Origin: Leisingera sp. M658
GTDB taxonomy: Bacteria; Pseudomonadota; Alphaproteobacteria; Rhodobacterales; Rhodobacteraceae
DNA: 64,000 nt
Reading direction: 5' to 3'
Assembly (NCBI RefSeq): GCF_025144145.1
Contig: NZ_CP083546.1
Span: forward strand, 2,930,501 to 2,994,500
The notes below the pieces were generated by a model that worked only from the letters and a program-made list of their open reading frames with translations, had not been told where the DNA came from and did not search any database. Positions 45,855 through 55,115 of this stretch are shown piece after piece. The number at the start of each line of letters is the position of its first letter. Positions within the stretch are counted from its first letter, which is position 1. Made by a program: the position numbers and the translations under genes.

Positions 45855-47063
45855 TCAGAAATTCACGATCGCCTGGATGACGATGGCATTGGCGATATCA
45901 ACAAAGAAGGCGGATACAAGGGGGAGCACAACAAAGGCAATAGGCGACGGCCCGTAGCGTTTGGTCACAGCGGTCATATTGGCGATGGCCGTGGGGGTGG
46001 CGCCCAGCGCAAAACCGCCGAACCCGGCGGCCAGCACCGCAGCCCGGTAGCCGCGTCCCAGCAGCGGGAACAGCACAAACAGCACAAAGGCCACCGTGAA
46101 CAGCGTCTGCGCCAGCATGATGACGGCAATGGCCAGTCCCAGCCCCGCGATGGTCCACAGCTGCAGGGCCATCAGCGACAGGGCCAGAAAGGCGCCCAAC
46201 GAGAACTCCGAGATCAGAGCAAGCGCCGGGGTGCGGGCGACAGGGTCCGCAGCGGGCGCAATCAGGCTGCGCAGGTTGGCCAGCAGAATGCCCGCGATCA
46301 GGCAGGGCACAAACAGCGGCAGCTTCACCCCCGCAGCGTCCAGGCTGATCGAGGCGGCATATCCCAGGATTATGGCAAGGTTCAGGTACAGCATCACCCG
46401 CATCAGATCGAGGTGGCCGACAGTTGCTGTCTCCGCCTCGTCATGCCCAAGGCCGACTGTCTGTTCCTCCTCCGGGCGTGCAGGCGTCAGCCCATGCCGG
46501 TTGATCAGGTGGCGGGCAACCGGCCCGCCCACCAGTGCTGCCAGCACCAGACCCAATGTTGCAACCGCCACGCCCAATTCAGCGGCACCGTCCAGCCCTG
46601 CCGCCGCCGCCACATCGGGCGCCCAGGCAATCGCTGTTCCATGCCCGCCGATCAGCGCCGCCGACCCGAACAGAACGCCTGCCTGAACCGGATATCCGAA
46701 CAGCACGGCCCCGGCGGCGCCGATCACGTTCTGGGTCAGAATGGCCAGCAGGGTCAGCACCAGCAGGATAACCAGCGGCCTGCCGCCGGCAACCAGGTCG
46801 GAAAGCCGCGCGTTAAGGCCGATACCGGCAAAGAACAGCACCAGCAGGTAGTCGCGGCTCTGCATCTCGAACTCGATTTGCAGGCCGGTCAGGCTGTAGA
46901 CCAGCAGCACCGCAACCGAGGCCGCCAGCCCGCCGGTCACCGGCTCCGGGATGTTAAACCGGCGCAGCGCTGCAACCTTGGCATTCAGGCGCGCTCCCAG
47001 CAGAAAGACCGCAAACCCCAGCGTTACCGAGATGAAGTCAGGTATGGTGATATGGGTTTCCAT
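45855..47063 (-). CDS. gltS: GltS-type sodium/glutamate symporter
   Basis: A 402-residue protein with about ten to twelve membrane segments. Signatures are LLGARLN, FFAGIGLNA, the SAALIGGHGTAIAW loop and the second-half counterpart AAGFGGFALGATPTAIANM. The repeats are inverted, as in the family. It lies between DUF6446 and glyS, which is unusual. Glutamate import is the standard function; a link to glycine metabolism is not supported by the sequence. Confidence 0.9.
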   Translation of the reverse strand: METHITIPDFISVTLGFAVFLLGARLNAKVAALRRFNIPEPVTGGLAASVAVLLVYSLTGLQIEFEMQSRDYLLVLFFAGIGLNARLSDLVAGGRPLVILLVLTLLAILTQNVIGAAGAVLFGYPVQAGVLFGSAALIGGHGTAIAWAPDVAAAAGLDGAAELGVAVATLGLVLAALVGGPVARHLINRHGLTPARPEEEQTVGLGHDEAETATVGHLDLMRVMLYLNLAIILGYAASISLDAAGVKLPLFVPCLIAGILLANLRSLIAPAADPVARTPALALISEFSLGAFLALSLMALQLWTIAGLGLAIAVIMLAQTLFTVAFVLFVLFPLLGRGYRAAVLAAGFGGFALGATPTAIANMTAVTKRYGPSPIAFVVLPLVSAFFVDIANAIVIQAIVNF

Positions 47064-47096
47064 GTCCCGTGCGGGATTTGCCTCTTAACGTTCCGG

Positions 47097-47624
47097 TTAT
47101 TCGCCTGTTGCCGGCCGGGCCGGGCATTCCTCGCCCACCACGGTGCCGTCATAGGCTTTCTGGCCGCAGTCATTCAGCTCATGCCAGACATAGCCGCGGC
47201 CATCGTCAGTGACGGCAACAACCCGGTCGACACCAAAGGAGATGTTCTTGACCGACAGGAAGGATTTGGCCGAGCCATTGGCCAGCTGTTTGCCGATGGC
47301 AGCCGCATCAAAACACTCAAACCAGCCCGGCGCGTTGCGCGGTTCCAGCTTGTCCGTCAGGGTGAACAGCTGCGCCAGTGCATCCGGCGTCACTTTGGTG
47401 CGGAAACACGCGCGGTAGCGGATCGGCGAACTGCCGGCGTCAATTGCCTCAAACTCTGAATAGGCGACCGGCTGCGCCTCGCCGCCATTCAGCGGCACAA
47501 GCATCACGTCGCGGCCCGGCTGCAGTTTCACGTCCTCATAAAACCCGTAAACCTGAAGGTAATACATTGCCCCGCCAGCGGCGAGCGCTGACAGGATCAG
47601 GATCAATGCCAGGAACTTTCCCAT
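47097..47624 (-). CDS. DUF6446-type protein between glyQ and gltS
   Basis: A 175-residue protein with one N-terminal hydrophobic helix (FLALILILSALAAGGAMYYLQ) and a soluble part with CFRTKVTP, WFECFD, LNDCG and GEEC cysteines, probably periplasmic. It matches a small conserved Rhodobacteraceae family found beside glyQ; I know no function. Confidence 0.75.
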   Translation of the reverse strand: MGKFLALILILSALAAGGAMYYLQVYGFYEDVKLQPGRDVMLVPLNGGEAQPVAYSEFEAIDAGSSPIRYRACFRTKVTPDALAQLFTLTDKLEPRNAPGWFECFDAAAIGKQLANGSAKSFLSVKNISFGVDRVVAVTDDGRGYVWHELNDCGQKAYDGTVVGEECPARPATGE

Positions 47625-47641
47625 ATCGCGCCCTACTCTGC

Positions 47642-48583
47642 TCAGGCTGCACTTTCGGCGGTATACCCGCCGGCGTCAGTCAGCACAAAGGCGTCGGCAC
47701 ATTGCTTGGCCAGCGCCCGGACCCGGCCGATATAGGCCTGGCGCTCGGTAACCGATATCACGCCGCGCGCATCCAGCAGGTTGAAGATGTGGCTGGCCTT
47801 GATGCACTGGTCATAAGCCGGGTGCGCCATGATGATGCGCTTGCCGGTCTTGGGATCCATATGCTCTTGCGCCAGGATGGCGGCGCATTCAGCCTCGGCC
47901 TCCTCGAAATGGCGCAGCAGCACTTCGGTGTTGGCCACGTCAAAATTCCAGCGGGCGTATTCTTCCTCGGTCTGCTTGAACACATCGCCATAGGTCAGCG
48001 GGATCAGCGCGTCCGGATCGTTGTAGGGCATGTCCATCACATGATCGACACCCAGCACATACATCGCCAGACGCTCCAGACCATAGGTCAGCTCGCCCGA
48101 AACCGGATGGCAGTCATGGCCGCCGACCTGCTGGAAATAGGTGAACTGGGAAACTTCCATGCCGTCGCACCAGACTTCCCAGCCCAGGCCCCAGGCGCCC
48201 AGCGTCGGGCTTTCCCAGTCGTCCTCGACAAAGCGGATGTCATGCATTGCCATATCAACGCCGATCGCCTCAAGACTGCCCAGATACAGCTCTTGCAGGT
48301 TCGGCGGCGAGGGTTTGATCAGCACCTGGTACTGGTAATAATGCTGCAGCCGGTTCGGGTTTTCACCATAGCGCCCGTCCGTGGGGCGGCGCGAGGGCTG
48401 CACATAAGCCGCGGCCCAGGCTTTGGACCCCAGCGAGCGCAGCGTGGTCGCCGGATGAAAGGTGCCGGCGCCGACTTCCATGTCATAGGGCTGCATCACC
48501 GCGCAGCCTTTGGCAGCCCAGTAATTCTGAAGCCTCAGGATAATCTCTTGGAAGGAGCGCGGCGCGCCGTTGGTCTGGGTCAT
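47642..48583 (-). CDS. glyQ: Glycyl-tRNA synthetase alpha subunit
   Basis: A 313-residue catalytic subunit. Motifs are [22 protein letters not shown] at the start, [14 protein letters not shown], and [14 protein letters not shown]. The ATG at 48583 (MTQTNG) with GGGAT upstream is chosen over 48643. It is the first gene of the minus-strand glycyl-tRNA synthetase run. Confidence 0.97.
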   Translation of the reverse strand: MTQTNGAPRSFQEIILRLQNYWAAKGCAVMQPYDMEVGAGTFHPATTLRSLGSKAWAAAYVQPSRRPTDGRYGENPNRLQHYYQYQVLIKPSPPNLQELYLGSLEAIGVDMAMHDIRFVEDDWESPTLGAWGLGWEVWCDGMEVSQFTYFQQVGGHDCHPVSGELTYGLERLAMYVLGVDHVMDMPYNDPDALIPLTYGDVFKQTEEEYARWNFDVANTEVLLRHFEEAEAECAAILAQEHMDPKTGKRIIMAHPAYDQCIKASHIFNLLDARGVISVTERQAYIGRVRALAKQCADAFVLTDAGGYTAESAA

Positions 48584-48839
48584 CTCGTATCCCTTTTGGG
48601 GCAGCTGGGGCAGCAATTGCGGGGATCTTCCTATGCAAGGCAATGGGCAGGGTCAACGCCCTCTGGCCTTTGCGCAGGTCCGCCGGGCTTGCGCTATGCA
48701 GCGCATCGGCAACAAAAGTGCGGGAATGCGGCAACGGGGCGGGAATTCCCCCTGCGATGAGGAGTTCCCTTTGCCGTGCCAAAATGCTTAACCTCCGCGG
48801 CAAAGAATAAGAGATCTTCCGGGATACGAGGCCCTGACA

Positions 48840-50612
48840 ATGAAAAAACTGTTTGCCGCTCTGGCGCTGCCGCTGATTGCGCTGGCCATTGCGTTCACCG
48901 CGCCGGTTTCGGCGCAAAGCAGCCGCGATGCGGTGTGGATCCAGATCGCCGCCCGCCCCTCCCTGCGCGAGGCCGAAACCGAGGCCCGCACCTATGCTGC
49001 CCGCCTGCCCGACGTCTCCGGTTATGCGATTGGCGGCGGCTGGTACGGGGTGATGATCGGCCCCTACGCCCGCGAAGACGCCGAACGGGTGCTGCAAGTC
49101 TACCGCGCCGAAAACCAGATCCCGCGCGACAGCTTCATCGCGTTCCGCCGCAACCTGCGCAGCCAGTTCTACCCGGTGGCCGCAGATGCAACCGCCCCGG
49201 CGCAACCGGCGCCTGCCCCTGCACCGGCGGCGCCTGCAGCAGAAGACCCGGCACCGCAGCAGCAGGCAGCCGTGCAGTCGAACCTGCCGGATGAGACCCC
49301 CGCCGAGGCGCGGCGCAGCGAACGCGTGCTGTCGCGTGAGCAGCGGATGGAGCTGCAGGTCGCACTGAAGGCCGCAGGCTTCTACAGCTCGTCCATCGAC
49401 GGCGCCTTTGGCCGCGGCACCCGCGGCTCGATGAGCGATTGGCAGACGGCTCGCGGCTTTGAACCCACTGGCGTTCTGACCACCGCCCAGCGCCAGGTGC
49501 TGATGGATGAATACAACGCGCCGCTGATCTCGGTCGGCATGGCCCGCGTGGAAGACGCCAAAGCCGGCATCGCCCTGCAGATCCCTGCGGATGAGGTCGC
49601 GTTCGACCGCTATGAATCGCCCTTTGCCCATTACGCTGCCAAAGGCAGCCTGGGCGCGGAGGTGCTGCTGATCAGCCAGCCCGGCGACAAACGCACCCTG
49701 TTCGGCCTTTATGACATTATGCAGACGCTGGCGATTGTGCCGCTGGAAGGCCCGCGCCAGCGCGGCAAGGACAGCTTCACCATCGAAGGCCGCAACAGCA
49801 AGATCGTCTCCTTCACCCAAGCCAGCCTGAAAAACGGTGAGGTGAAGGGCTTTACCCTGATCTGGCCGGCCGGCGACGAAGACCGCCGCGCCCGCGTTCT
49901 GGCCGCAATGCAAGCCAGCTTCACCCGCCTCGACGGCGTTCTGGACCCGGCAGCCGGCGGCGATGCGGTGCAGAACATCGACCTGGTTTCTGGCCTGGAA
50001 ATCCGCAAGCCGAAACTGTCGCGCTCCGGCTTCTTTGTCGATGGCGACGGCAGCGTGCTGACCACATCCGACGTGGTGGCGGGCTGTACCCGCATCACAT
50101 TGGACCACGGCTACAGGGCCGAAGTAGCGGCCAACAACACCGCAGACGGCATCGCCATCCTACGCCCCGTCCAAGCGCTGGCGCCTGCCGCGGTTGGTGA
50201 ACTCAGCGCCGCCTCGCCGCGGCTGCAGTCTGAGATCGCTGTTTCCGGCTTCTCCTATGAAGGCGTGCTGGGCGCACCAAGCCTGACCTGGGGCAAAGTC
50301 GCAGACGTCAAAAGCCTGGATGGCAACACCGGCGTTGCCCGGCTGGAGCTGGCAGCCCAGCCCGGCGACGCGGGCGGTCCGGTTCTAGACAGCAGCGGCG
50401 CTGTTCTGGGGATGCTGCTGCCGCGCACAATCGAAGGCAAACAACTGCCCGAAGGCGTCAGCTTTGCCGTCAACGCCGAAGCCATCCGCAGCGCGTTGAA
50501 CACCGCAGGTATGACCCCGGCAGCACAGAGCGCCTCGGCAGGCAGCCTGCCGAATGCGGCAATAACCCGGCTGGCGTCCGGCATGACCGTGCTGGTCAGC
50601 TGCTGGGAGTGA
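48840..50612 (+). CDS. SPOR / PG-binding / trypsin-fold pseudo-protease
   Basis: A 590-residue exported protein. Signal peptide 1-25; SPOR-like domain about 30-105 (AVWIQIAARPSLREAE); Pro/Ala-rich linker about 115-160; PG_binding_1 domain about 165-225 (ALKAAGFYSSSIDGAFG); and a chymotrypsin/HtrA-fold domain about 390-560. The usual His position in TNAHVV is D411 in TTSDVV, and the usual Ser in GDSGGP is A511 in GDAGGPV. Only D436 (ADGIAILRP) of the triad remains. It is therefore probably non-catalytic, anchored to septal peptidoglycan. Confidence 0.82.
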   Translation: MKKLFAALALPLIALAIAFTAPVSAQSSRDAVWIQIAARPSLREAETEARTYAARLPDVSGYAIGGGWYGVMIGPYAREDAERVLQVYRAENQIPRDSFIAFRRNLRSQFYPVAADATAPAQPAPAPAPAAPAAEDPAPQQQAAVQSNLPDETPAEARRSERVLSREQRMELQVALKAAGFYSSSIDGAFGRGTRGSMSDWQTARGFEPTGVLTTAQRQVLMDEYNAPLISVGMARVEDAKAGIALQIPADEVAFDRYESPFAHYAAKGSLGAEVLLISQPGDKRTLFGLYDIMQTLAIVPLEGPRQRGKDSFTIEGRNSKIVSFTQASLKNGEVKGFTLIWPAGDEDRRARVLAAMQASFTRLDGVLDPAAGGDAVQNIDLVSGLEIRKPKLSRSGFFVDGDGSVLTTSDVVAGCTRITLDHGYRAEVAANNTADGIAILRPVQALAPAAVGELSAASPRLQSEIAVSGFSYEGVLGAPSLTWGKVADVKSLDGNTGVARLELAAQPGDAGGPVLDSSGAVLGMLLPRTIEGKQLPEGVSFAVNAEAIRSALNTAGMTPAAQSASAGSLPNAAITRLASGMTVLVSCWE

Positions 50613-50655
50613 CCGGCTGGCCGTCACTCGCGGCAGACCTGACCGGCAAGACAAA

Positions 50656-50684
50656 AACCGGCGCAGATTCTGCGCCGGTTTTTT
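50656..50684 (+). terminator. Intrinsic terminator after the pseudo-protease gene
   Basis: AACCGGCGCA, loop GATTC, TGCGCCGGTT, followed by TTTT. Confidence 0.88.
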
Positions 50685-50762
50685 CATGCAAGCTGTACCT
50701 TCAAAGCGCAGCAGCTTGAGCACTGGCAGGCACTCCCGCCCGGCAACGGGCCTTATCAGGCC

Positions 50763-50880
50763 CTATGCCCGTTGGGCATAGCACCGTGCCAGTGCACGGT
50801 GCCGCGCCGCGCATCCGCGCGGCGCCCGGCCCAAGCCCGCAAACAGGGCTGGCGCTGCCAGGCCTGTTTGCGGGCGCGGG
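50763..50880 (+). repeat. Structured intergenic repeat, copy 1
   Basis: A chain of hairpins: CTATGCCC-GTT-GGGCATAG, CACCGTG/CACGGTG, GCCGCGC/GCGCGGC and a long CCCGCAAACAGG/CCTGTTTGCGGG stem. It shares the 15-mer CCCGTTGGGCATAGC (50768-50782), the segment GCGGCGCCCGGCCCAAGCC and a GCGGGAG end with copy 2 at 60928. It lies in the convergent gap after the terminator. No gene is present. Confidence 0.75.
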
Positions 50881-50908
50881 AGCTTCAGCCTTCTGTGCGG
50901 CAGTAAAG

Positions 50909-51550
50909 TCAGTAAGGTTGAATACGGCCGTCCCAGGTGTGGAAACAGCCAGTGGTGTCCAGGTTCAGCACTGCGAATTCATTGATCAGCCCGGCGACGG
51001 ACTCTTCCACCGTGATATCACCTTCATAGCCGCCCATATCGGTACGCACCCAGCCGGGGTGGTAAATCCCCACAGAGATCCCTTCCGGCTGCAGATCGGT
51101 GGCCAGATTGCGTCCGATATTCAGCGCCGCCGCCTTGGAAGCGCGATAGGCATAGCTGCCCCCCGGCGCCCGCGACTGACTGGCCATCTGCGAAGACAGG
51201 ATCGCGATCTTGGGCTCTTGTGCCAGCCGTAAATTGGGCAGCATCGCCTGCACCGTCAAAAACACGCCGGTCACATTGGCGGCCAGGGTTTTGGCCCAGA
51301 CCTCCGCCGAGTAATCCTCCAGCCCCATCGACTTGTCGATGTAGACCCCGGCATTGCACACCAGCAGATCCACCGGACGGTTCTTGATCTGGGCGGCGAA
51401 ACGCGCCTGCTGGCCGGGATCGGAGACATCCAGTTTCACCCCGGAGGAGTGATCGCGCGAGGTGCCTGTCACCTCATAGCCCGCTTCCTGCAGCCGTTTC
51501 ACCAGCTCCTTGCCAATGCCGCGGCTGGTTCCTGTTACAACTGCATGCAT
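50909..51550 (-). CDS. Short-chain dehydrogenase/reductase
   Basis: A 213-residue SDR. NAD(P) motif TGTSRGIG at residues 7-14, the CNAGVY segment, and the catalytic Tyr-Lys pair in YAYRASKAA. The serine is in the ILSSQMAS segment. Substrate unknown. It is convergent with the pseudo-protease gene. Confidence 0.93.
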   Translation of the reverse strand: MHAVVTGTSRGIGKELVKRLQEAGYEVTGTSRDHSSGVKLDVSDPGQQARFAAQIKNRPVDLLVCNAGVYIDKSMGLEDYSAEVWAKTLAANVTGVFLTVQAMLPNLRLAQEPKIAILSSQMASQSRAPGGSYAYRASKAAALNIGRNLATDLQPEGISVGIYHPGWVRTDMGGYEGDITVEESVAGLINEFAVLNLDTTGCFHTWDGRIQPY

Positions 51551-51579
51551 CTTTGCTCTGCCCTTCAGTTCGATTTGCG

Positions 51580-52089
51580 TCAGTTTGATTTCCGGCCTGA
51601 ACGGAAAGGCAGCGGCATTACCGGCACGCCTTCCTCAATCAGCTCCCGCGCATCTTCCAGCTTGGCCTCGCCATGGATCGCCCGCTCCGGCGCGTCGCCC
51701 AGGTGCATTGCCCGTGCCTCCTGAACAAAATTCCCGCCGACGTAATCGGAGTTTGCCTCGACCTTCTTGCGCAGCTCTGCGATGGCCTGTTCCACCTCGC
51801 CCGCGGGGCGGCTCAGCATGCCCGGCCCTGCAGGGGCTGCAGCCGCCGCCGCGGGAACCGCAGCCGGAGCGGCGGGCGCAGCGGCCTGCGGTTCCGGTTC
51901 CCCGACGGCAGACACCGCCTTGCGCCCGGGGCGGACCCGTGGCGCCATAATCGCCTTCTCCACCTGCGCACCGCCGCAGACAGCACAGGACACCAGACCG
52001 GCCGCTGCCAGTTTGTCAAAGGCCGCCGCCGATTGGAACCAGCTGTCGAAACTGTGGCCATCGGTGCATTTGAGGCTGTATTGAATCAT
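51580..52089 (-). CDS. DUF1178-family protein
   Basis: A 169-residue protein with the family start MIQYSLKCTDGHSFDSWF and a CAVCGG zinc-ribbon-like pair. A long Ala/Pro linker spans about 85-115, and the C-terminal half has VGGNFVQEARAMHLGDAPERAIHG in outline, which matches the family's conserved end. Function is unknown. An AGAGGG precedes the ATG. Confidence 0.88.
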   Translation of the reverse strand: MIQYSLKCTDGHSFDSWFQSAAAFDKLAAAGLVSCAVCGGAQVEKAIMAPRVRPGRKAVSAVGEPEPQAAAPAAPAAVPAAAAAAPAGPGMLSRPAGEVEQAIAELRKKVEANSDYVGGNFVQEARAMHLGDAPERAIHGEAKLEDARELIEEGVPVMPLPFRSGRKSN

Positions 52090-52157
52090 GCTTTCCCTCT
52101 TAGCAGGAAGGGTTGATTAAATCTCCCTCTCCGGCAAGTGCAAGAGGTCTGTTGTAT

Positions 52158-52931
52158 CTACTGTGCCGCACCTGGGCTGTGCAGCCGCTGCCGCAGCTTT
52201 GCGGCCAGCTCCTCCTGCGGCAGATCTGCATCCACCGCCAGCCGCCGAAGCCCGAAATGCACATGCGCCATCTCGCGGTAATAGCCCGCAAAGACGTAAT
52301 TCACCGCGGCCCCGGCCACGGCCCCGGCGATCGGCACCGCCTGGGCTGCCAGCTTTTGCCCCAGCACTGCACCCAGCTTGGGCGCCACCTGGGCAATCAG
52401 CTTGTGCAGCCCCCCCGGCAGCCCCAGCCGCACCGAGACAAAGCCCAGATCCGCACCGTCATCTTCGGCCAATGGGCCAGCCGCTGCAAACACCTGAATG
52501 CAATCAAAACGCACGCTGTCGGCCTCAGGATCGAACCCCTCCGCAGCTGCGGCGCCCTGGATGGTCCGAAGCAAAAACGCTGTTGTCGCAGGCAGCTCCA
52601 CCAATGCGCCCGGCAGGCCCGCGGCGCCGCCCGCAGCGCCCATGGCGGCGCTCACCATCCGGTCGACGCCCGGTTTCTGATCCGCCACCAGGCGGCGTGA
52701 CTGGCTGGCCCCCTTCATGGCAAGCCTGAGAGCGGTTTCCGTGGCGCCTGTCAGCCCGGCCTGCACCGGTGCAGGCAGCCGCTCCAGCAGGCTTTCGCCG
52801 CTGCCGCCCAGCCGGTTCAAAAGGTCCACGCCAAAGCCGCCCGCCGCCCGGTGGCGCTGTGCCAGCGCTTCCAGTTCAGCTTCAATATCCTGCGGGGTAA
52901 ATACCCGTGCTGTTGATAGAACGTCCGCCAC
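52158..52931 (-). CDS. EcsC-family protein
   Basis: A 257-residue protein with several Ala/Gly-rich hydrophobic stretches. The EcsC pattern runs from TAFLLRTIQGAAAAEGFDPEAD to a C-terminal AGAVAGAAVNYVFAGYYREMAHVHFGLRRL. The GTG start has AGGAGG upstream. Named for a Bacillus protein encoded beside an ABC transporter; its biochemical function is unknown. Confidence 0.85.
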   Translation of the reverse strand: MADVLSTARVFTPQDIEAELEALAQRHRAAGGFGVDLLNRLGGSGESLLERLPAPVQAGLTGATETALRLAMKGASQSRRLVADQKPGVDRMVSAAMGAAGGAAGLPGALVELPATTAFLLRTIQGAAAAEGFDPEADSVRFDCIQVFAAAGPLAEDDGADLGFVSVRLGLPGGLHKLIAQVAPKLGAVLGQKLAAQAVPIAGAVAGAAVNYVFAGYYREMAHVHFGLRRLAVDADLPQEELAAKLRQRLHSPGAAQ

Positions 52932-52979
52932 AAGCGCCTCCTCTGCCCTTCTTAAAGATCGGCAGCCAGGGGCGGGAAT

Positions 52980-53498
52980 TCAACCCCGCCAGCGGCGCAC
53001 CTGCCCCTGGATGCCGTCCCAGGCGGCCTCTTGCAGCGCCAGCCCCAGCACCCGGTCCGGGTTGGTCGGCGGCGGCATTTCAACCCCGGTCAGTTTCGTA
53101 AAACCAAAGCGCCGGTAATAGGGCGCATCGCCCACCAGCATCACCCGTGCCCATCCGGTTTCCTCTGCCTTGGCAACACTGTCGCGAATCAAAGACCCGC
53201 CCAGCCCCTCGCCCTGCCGTGTCGGGTGCACCGCAACCGGCCCCAGCAGCAGCGCAGGCGCTGTGCCAATCAGAACCGGCCAATACCGGATGGCTGCGGC
53301 CAGGATGCCGTCACTGTCGCGCGCAACCTCGCTGAGACCCGCAACCGGCGGCACCCCGTCGCGCAACCGGTAGGACGACAACGCCTCGCGGCCCGGCGCA
53401 AAGCACAGGTCATACAGCGCCTCAACCTCCCACCGGTCTTCCGGCTGCTCTGCCATCAATTCGATCACGCCGCCATGTCCCTGTTCCGGCCTCCGCAT
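52980..53498 (-). CDS. GNAT-family N-acetyltransferase
   Basis: A 172-residue protein with the GNAT acetyl-CoA loop HPTRQGEGLGGSLIRDSV and the later YYRRFGF strand. The substrate cannot be told. The ATG at 53498 has GGGGGA upstream; the longer frame from 53531 is less likely. It is divergent from the flavin-reductase gene. Confidence 0.88.
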   Translation of the reverse strand: MRRPEQGHGGVIELMAEQPEDRWEVEALYDLCFAPGREALSSYRLRDGVPPVAGLSEVARDSDGILAAAIRYWPVLIGTAPALLLGPVAVHPTRQGEGLGGSLIRDSVAKAEETGWARVMLVGDAPYYRRFGFTKLTGVEMPPPTNPDRVLGLALQEAAWDGIQGQVRRWRG

Positions 53499-53589
53499 TT
53501 TCCCCCTGCAGGCTGGCATTCGGCCTAACACGGGCGTAAGCCTTGGGCAAACACCTAAGCCCCTGAAATCCCCTAAGCAGGAAGCAAGA

Positions 53590-54195
53590 ATGTTCTACCG
53601 ACCCGAGGACGGCCACGGCCTGCCCCACAACCCGTTTAATGCCATCGTCACACCGCGGCCAATCGGCTGGATCTCCTCGCGTTCCGCCGACGGGGTGAAC
53701 AATCTGGCGCCTTATTCCTTTTTCAACGCAGTGGCCTACAGTCCGCCGCAGGTGATGTTTGCCTCCACCAGCAGCAAGCCCGACCAAGAGGGCACCAAGG
53801 ACAGCGTTGCCAATATCGAGGAAACCGGCGTGTTCTGCGTCAATGTAGTGTCTTACGCGCTGCGGGACGCAATGAACGCCAGCTCTGCCGCGCTGCCCAA
53901 GGAGGCGGACGAATTCGCCCATGCAGGGCTTGAAGCCACAGGCTGCGAAACCATCGCATGTTCCCGCGTCGCCAAAGCGCCGGCCGCGCTGGAATGCCGG
54001 CTGACCCGGATCGTCACCCTGCCGGGCGAGGCAAACAAGGTGGTCTTCGGCGAGGTGACCGGCGTGCATCTGCGCGACGACTGCCTGCGCGACGGCACTT
54101 TTGACGTGACCGCCTTCCAGCCGCTGGCCCGCCTCGGCTACCGCGACTATTCAGTGGTGCGCGAGCTGTTCCCGCTCACCCGTCCCGACGACTGA
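53590..54195 (+). CDS. Flavin reductase-like FMN-binding protein
   Basis: A 201-residue split-barrel flavoprotein. Motifs include RPIGWISSRSADGVNNLAPYS and FCVNVVSYALRDAMN for FMN contact. Related proteins reduce flavin or act on small organic acids. It is followed eight bases later by the hexapeptide acetyltransferase gene, so the two form a small operon. Confidence 0.9.
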   Translation: MFYRPEDGHGLPHNPFNAIVTPRPIGWISSRSADGVNNLAPYSFFNAVAYSPPQVMFASTSSKPDQEGTKDSVANIEETGVFCVNVVSYALRDAMNASSAALPKEADEFAHAGLEATGCETIACSRVAKAPAALECRLTRIVTLPGEANKVVFGEVTGVHLRDDCLRDGTFDVTAFQPLARLGYRDYSVVRELFPLTRPDD

Positions 54196-54203
54196 GGCCC
54201 GCC

Positions 54204-54845
54204 ATGCCGCTTCCCGATCCGCGCAAACGCAACCCGATCATCCTGCCCGACGGCAGCCCGCACGCGGGCACTGTGATGCTCAGCCAGGTATTGGATCACC
54301 CCAACATCAAGGCAGGCGATTACTCCTATGCCTCCGACTTCGATCCGCCGGAAAATTGGGCGCAGCACCTGGCGCCCTACCTGTTCCCCGGCGCGCGCGA
54401 GCGGCTGGTGATCGGCCGATTCTGCCAGATCGCCCACGGCGCGCGGTTCATCACCTCCTCGGCCAATCACGCGCAGGAAGGCCTTAGCTGCTATCCCTTC
54501 CAGGTGTTCGATCCGAGCCAGATGGCCGGTTTTCAGCCCGACACCCGCGATACGGTTGTAGGCAACGATGTCTGGATCGGTTATGGCGCGCTGATCCTGC
54601 CCGGCGCCCGTATCGGCGACGGTGCCATCATCGGCGCCGGAGCAGCGGTGCGCGGCACGGTGCCGCCTTATGCCATCGTTACCGGCAATCCCGGCACCGT
54701 TCACAGCTACCGCTTTTCCAAGCCGCAAATCGCCCGCCTGCTGGCGCTCAAATGGTGGGACTGGCCGGCAGAGTTGATCAGCCGCGCCGAACCCGCACTG
54801 CTGTCCGGCGATCTCGACATGCTGGAAACCCTCGCCCCCGACTAA
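54204..54845 (+). CDS. Hexapeptide (CatB-like) acetyltransferase
   Basis: A 213-residue left-handed beta-helix protein. Family features are IGRFCQIAHGARFI, the VGNDVWIGYGALILPGARIGDGAIIGAG hexapeptide ladder and the PPYAIVTGNPG end. The active His lies in SSANHAQEG. Such enzymes acetylate sugars or antibiotics; the substrate here is unknown. Confidence 0.9.
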   Translation: MPLPDPRKRNPIILPDGSPHAGTVMLSQVLDHPNIKAGDYSYASDFDPPENWAQHLAPYLFPGARERLVIGRFCQIAHGARFITSSANHAQEGLSCYPFQVFDPSQMAGFQPDTRDTVVGNDVWIGYGALILPGARIGDGAIIGAGAAVRGTVPPYAIVTGNPGTVHSYRFSKPQIARLLALKWWDWPAELISRAEPALLSGDLDMLETLAPD

Positions 54846-55061
54846 GCCTGCCCCAAGTATTTGCTGGTCCGGAGCCGCCGTCGCCTGAGACCGGACAGCC
54901 GCGCGGGCGGCGCCGGGACAAGGAAAATCGCCTAGGGGCCCCGCGCCCCGCGGGGAGACGGCTATTTTCCTTGGCTCGGTGCGGACCGGGTGGCAGGCAA
55001 GGATCAGGGGATGGGGGATCCGGACCAGCGATTGCTGGTATGGTGAGCCAGAGCCCCTTTC
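54846..55061. other. Convergent intergenic region with large hairpin
   Basis: No gene is seen. An inverted repeat (AAGGAAAAT at 54920-54928, ATTTTCCTT at 54964-54972) encloses a very GC-rich core, giving an about 53-nt foldable element. Confidence 0.6.
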
Positions 55062-55095
55062 AAAAAAACCCGCGGCTCGCAAAACCCGCGGGTTT
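55062..55095 (-). terminator. Intrinsic terminator after the SulP gene
   Basis: AAACCCGCGG and CCGCGGGTTT form the stem, followed on the minus strand by seven T. Confidence 0.88.
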
Positions 55096-55115
55096 CTCTT
55101 TCAAACGATCAGGCG

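Noticed and set aside
45387-47459. 690-residue plus-strand open frame
   Set aside because: It covers the antisense of glyS and gltS, with low-complexity Gln/Arg/His composition typical of a shadow frame.
48690-48705. TGCGCT-ATGC-AGCGCA inverted repeat between glyQ and the pseudo-protease gene
   Set aside because: Too short and too common in GC-rich DNA to be called an operator without other evidence.
50763-50880. CRISPR-like array from repeated hairpins
   Set aside because: Repeats are not regularly spaced, no spacers or cas genes are present, and the same element occurs singly elsewhere.
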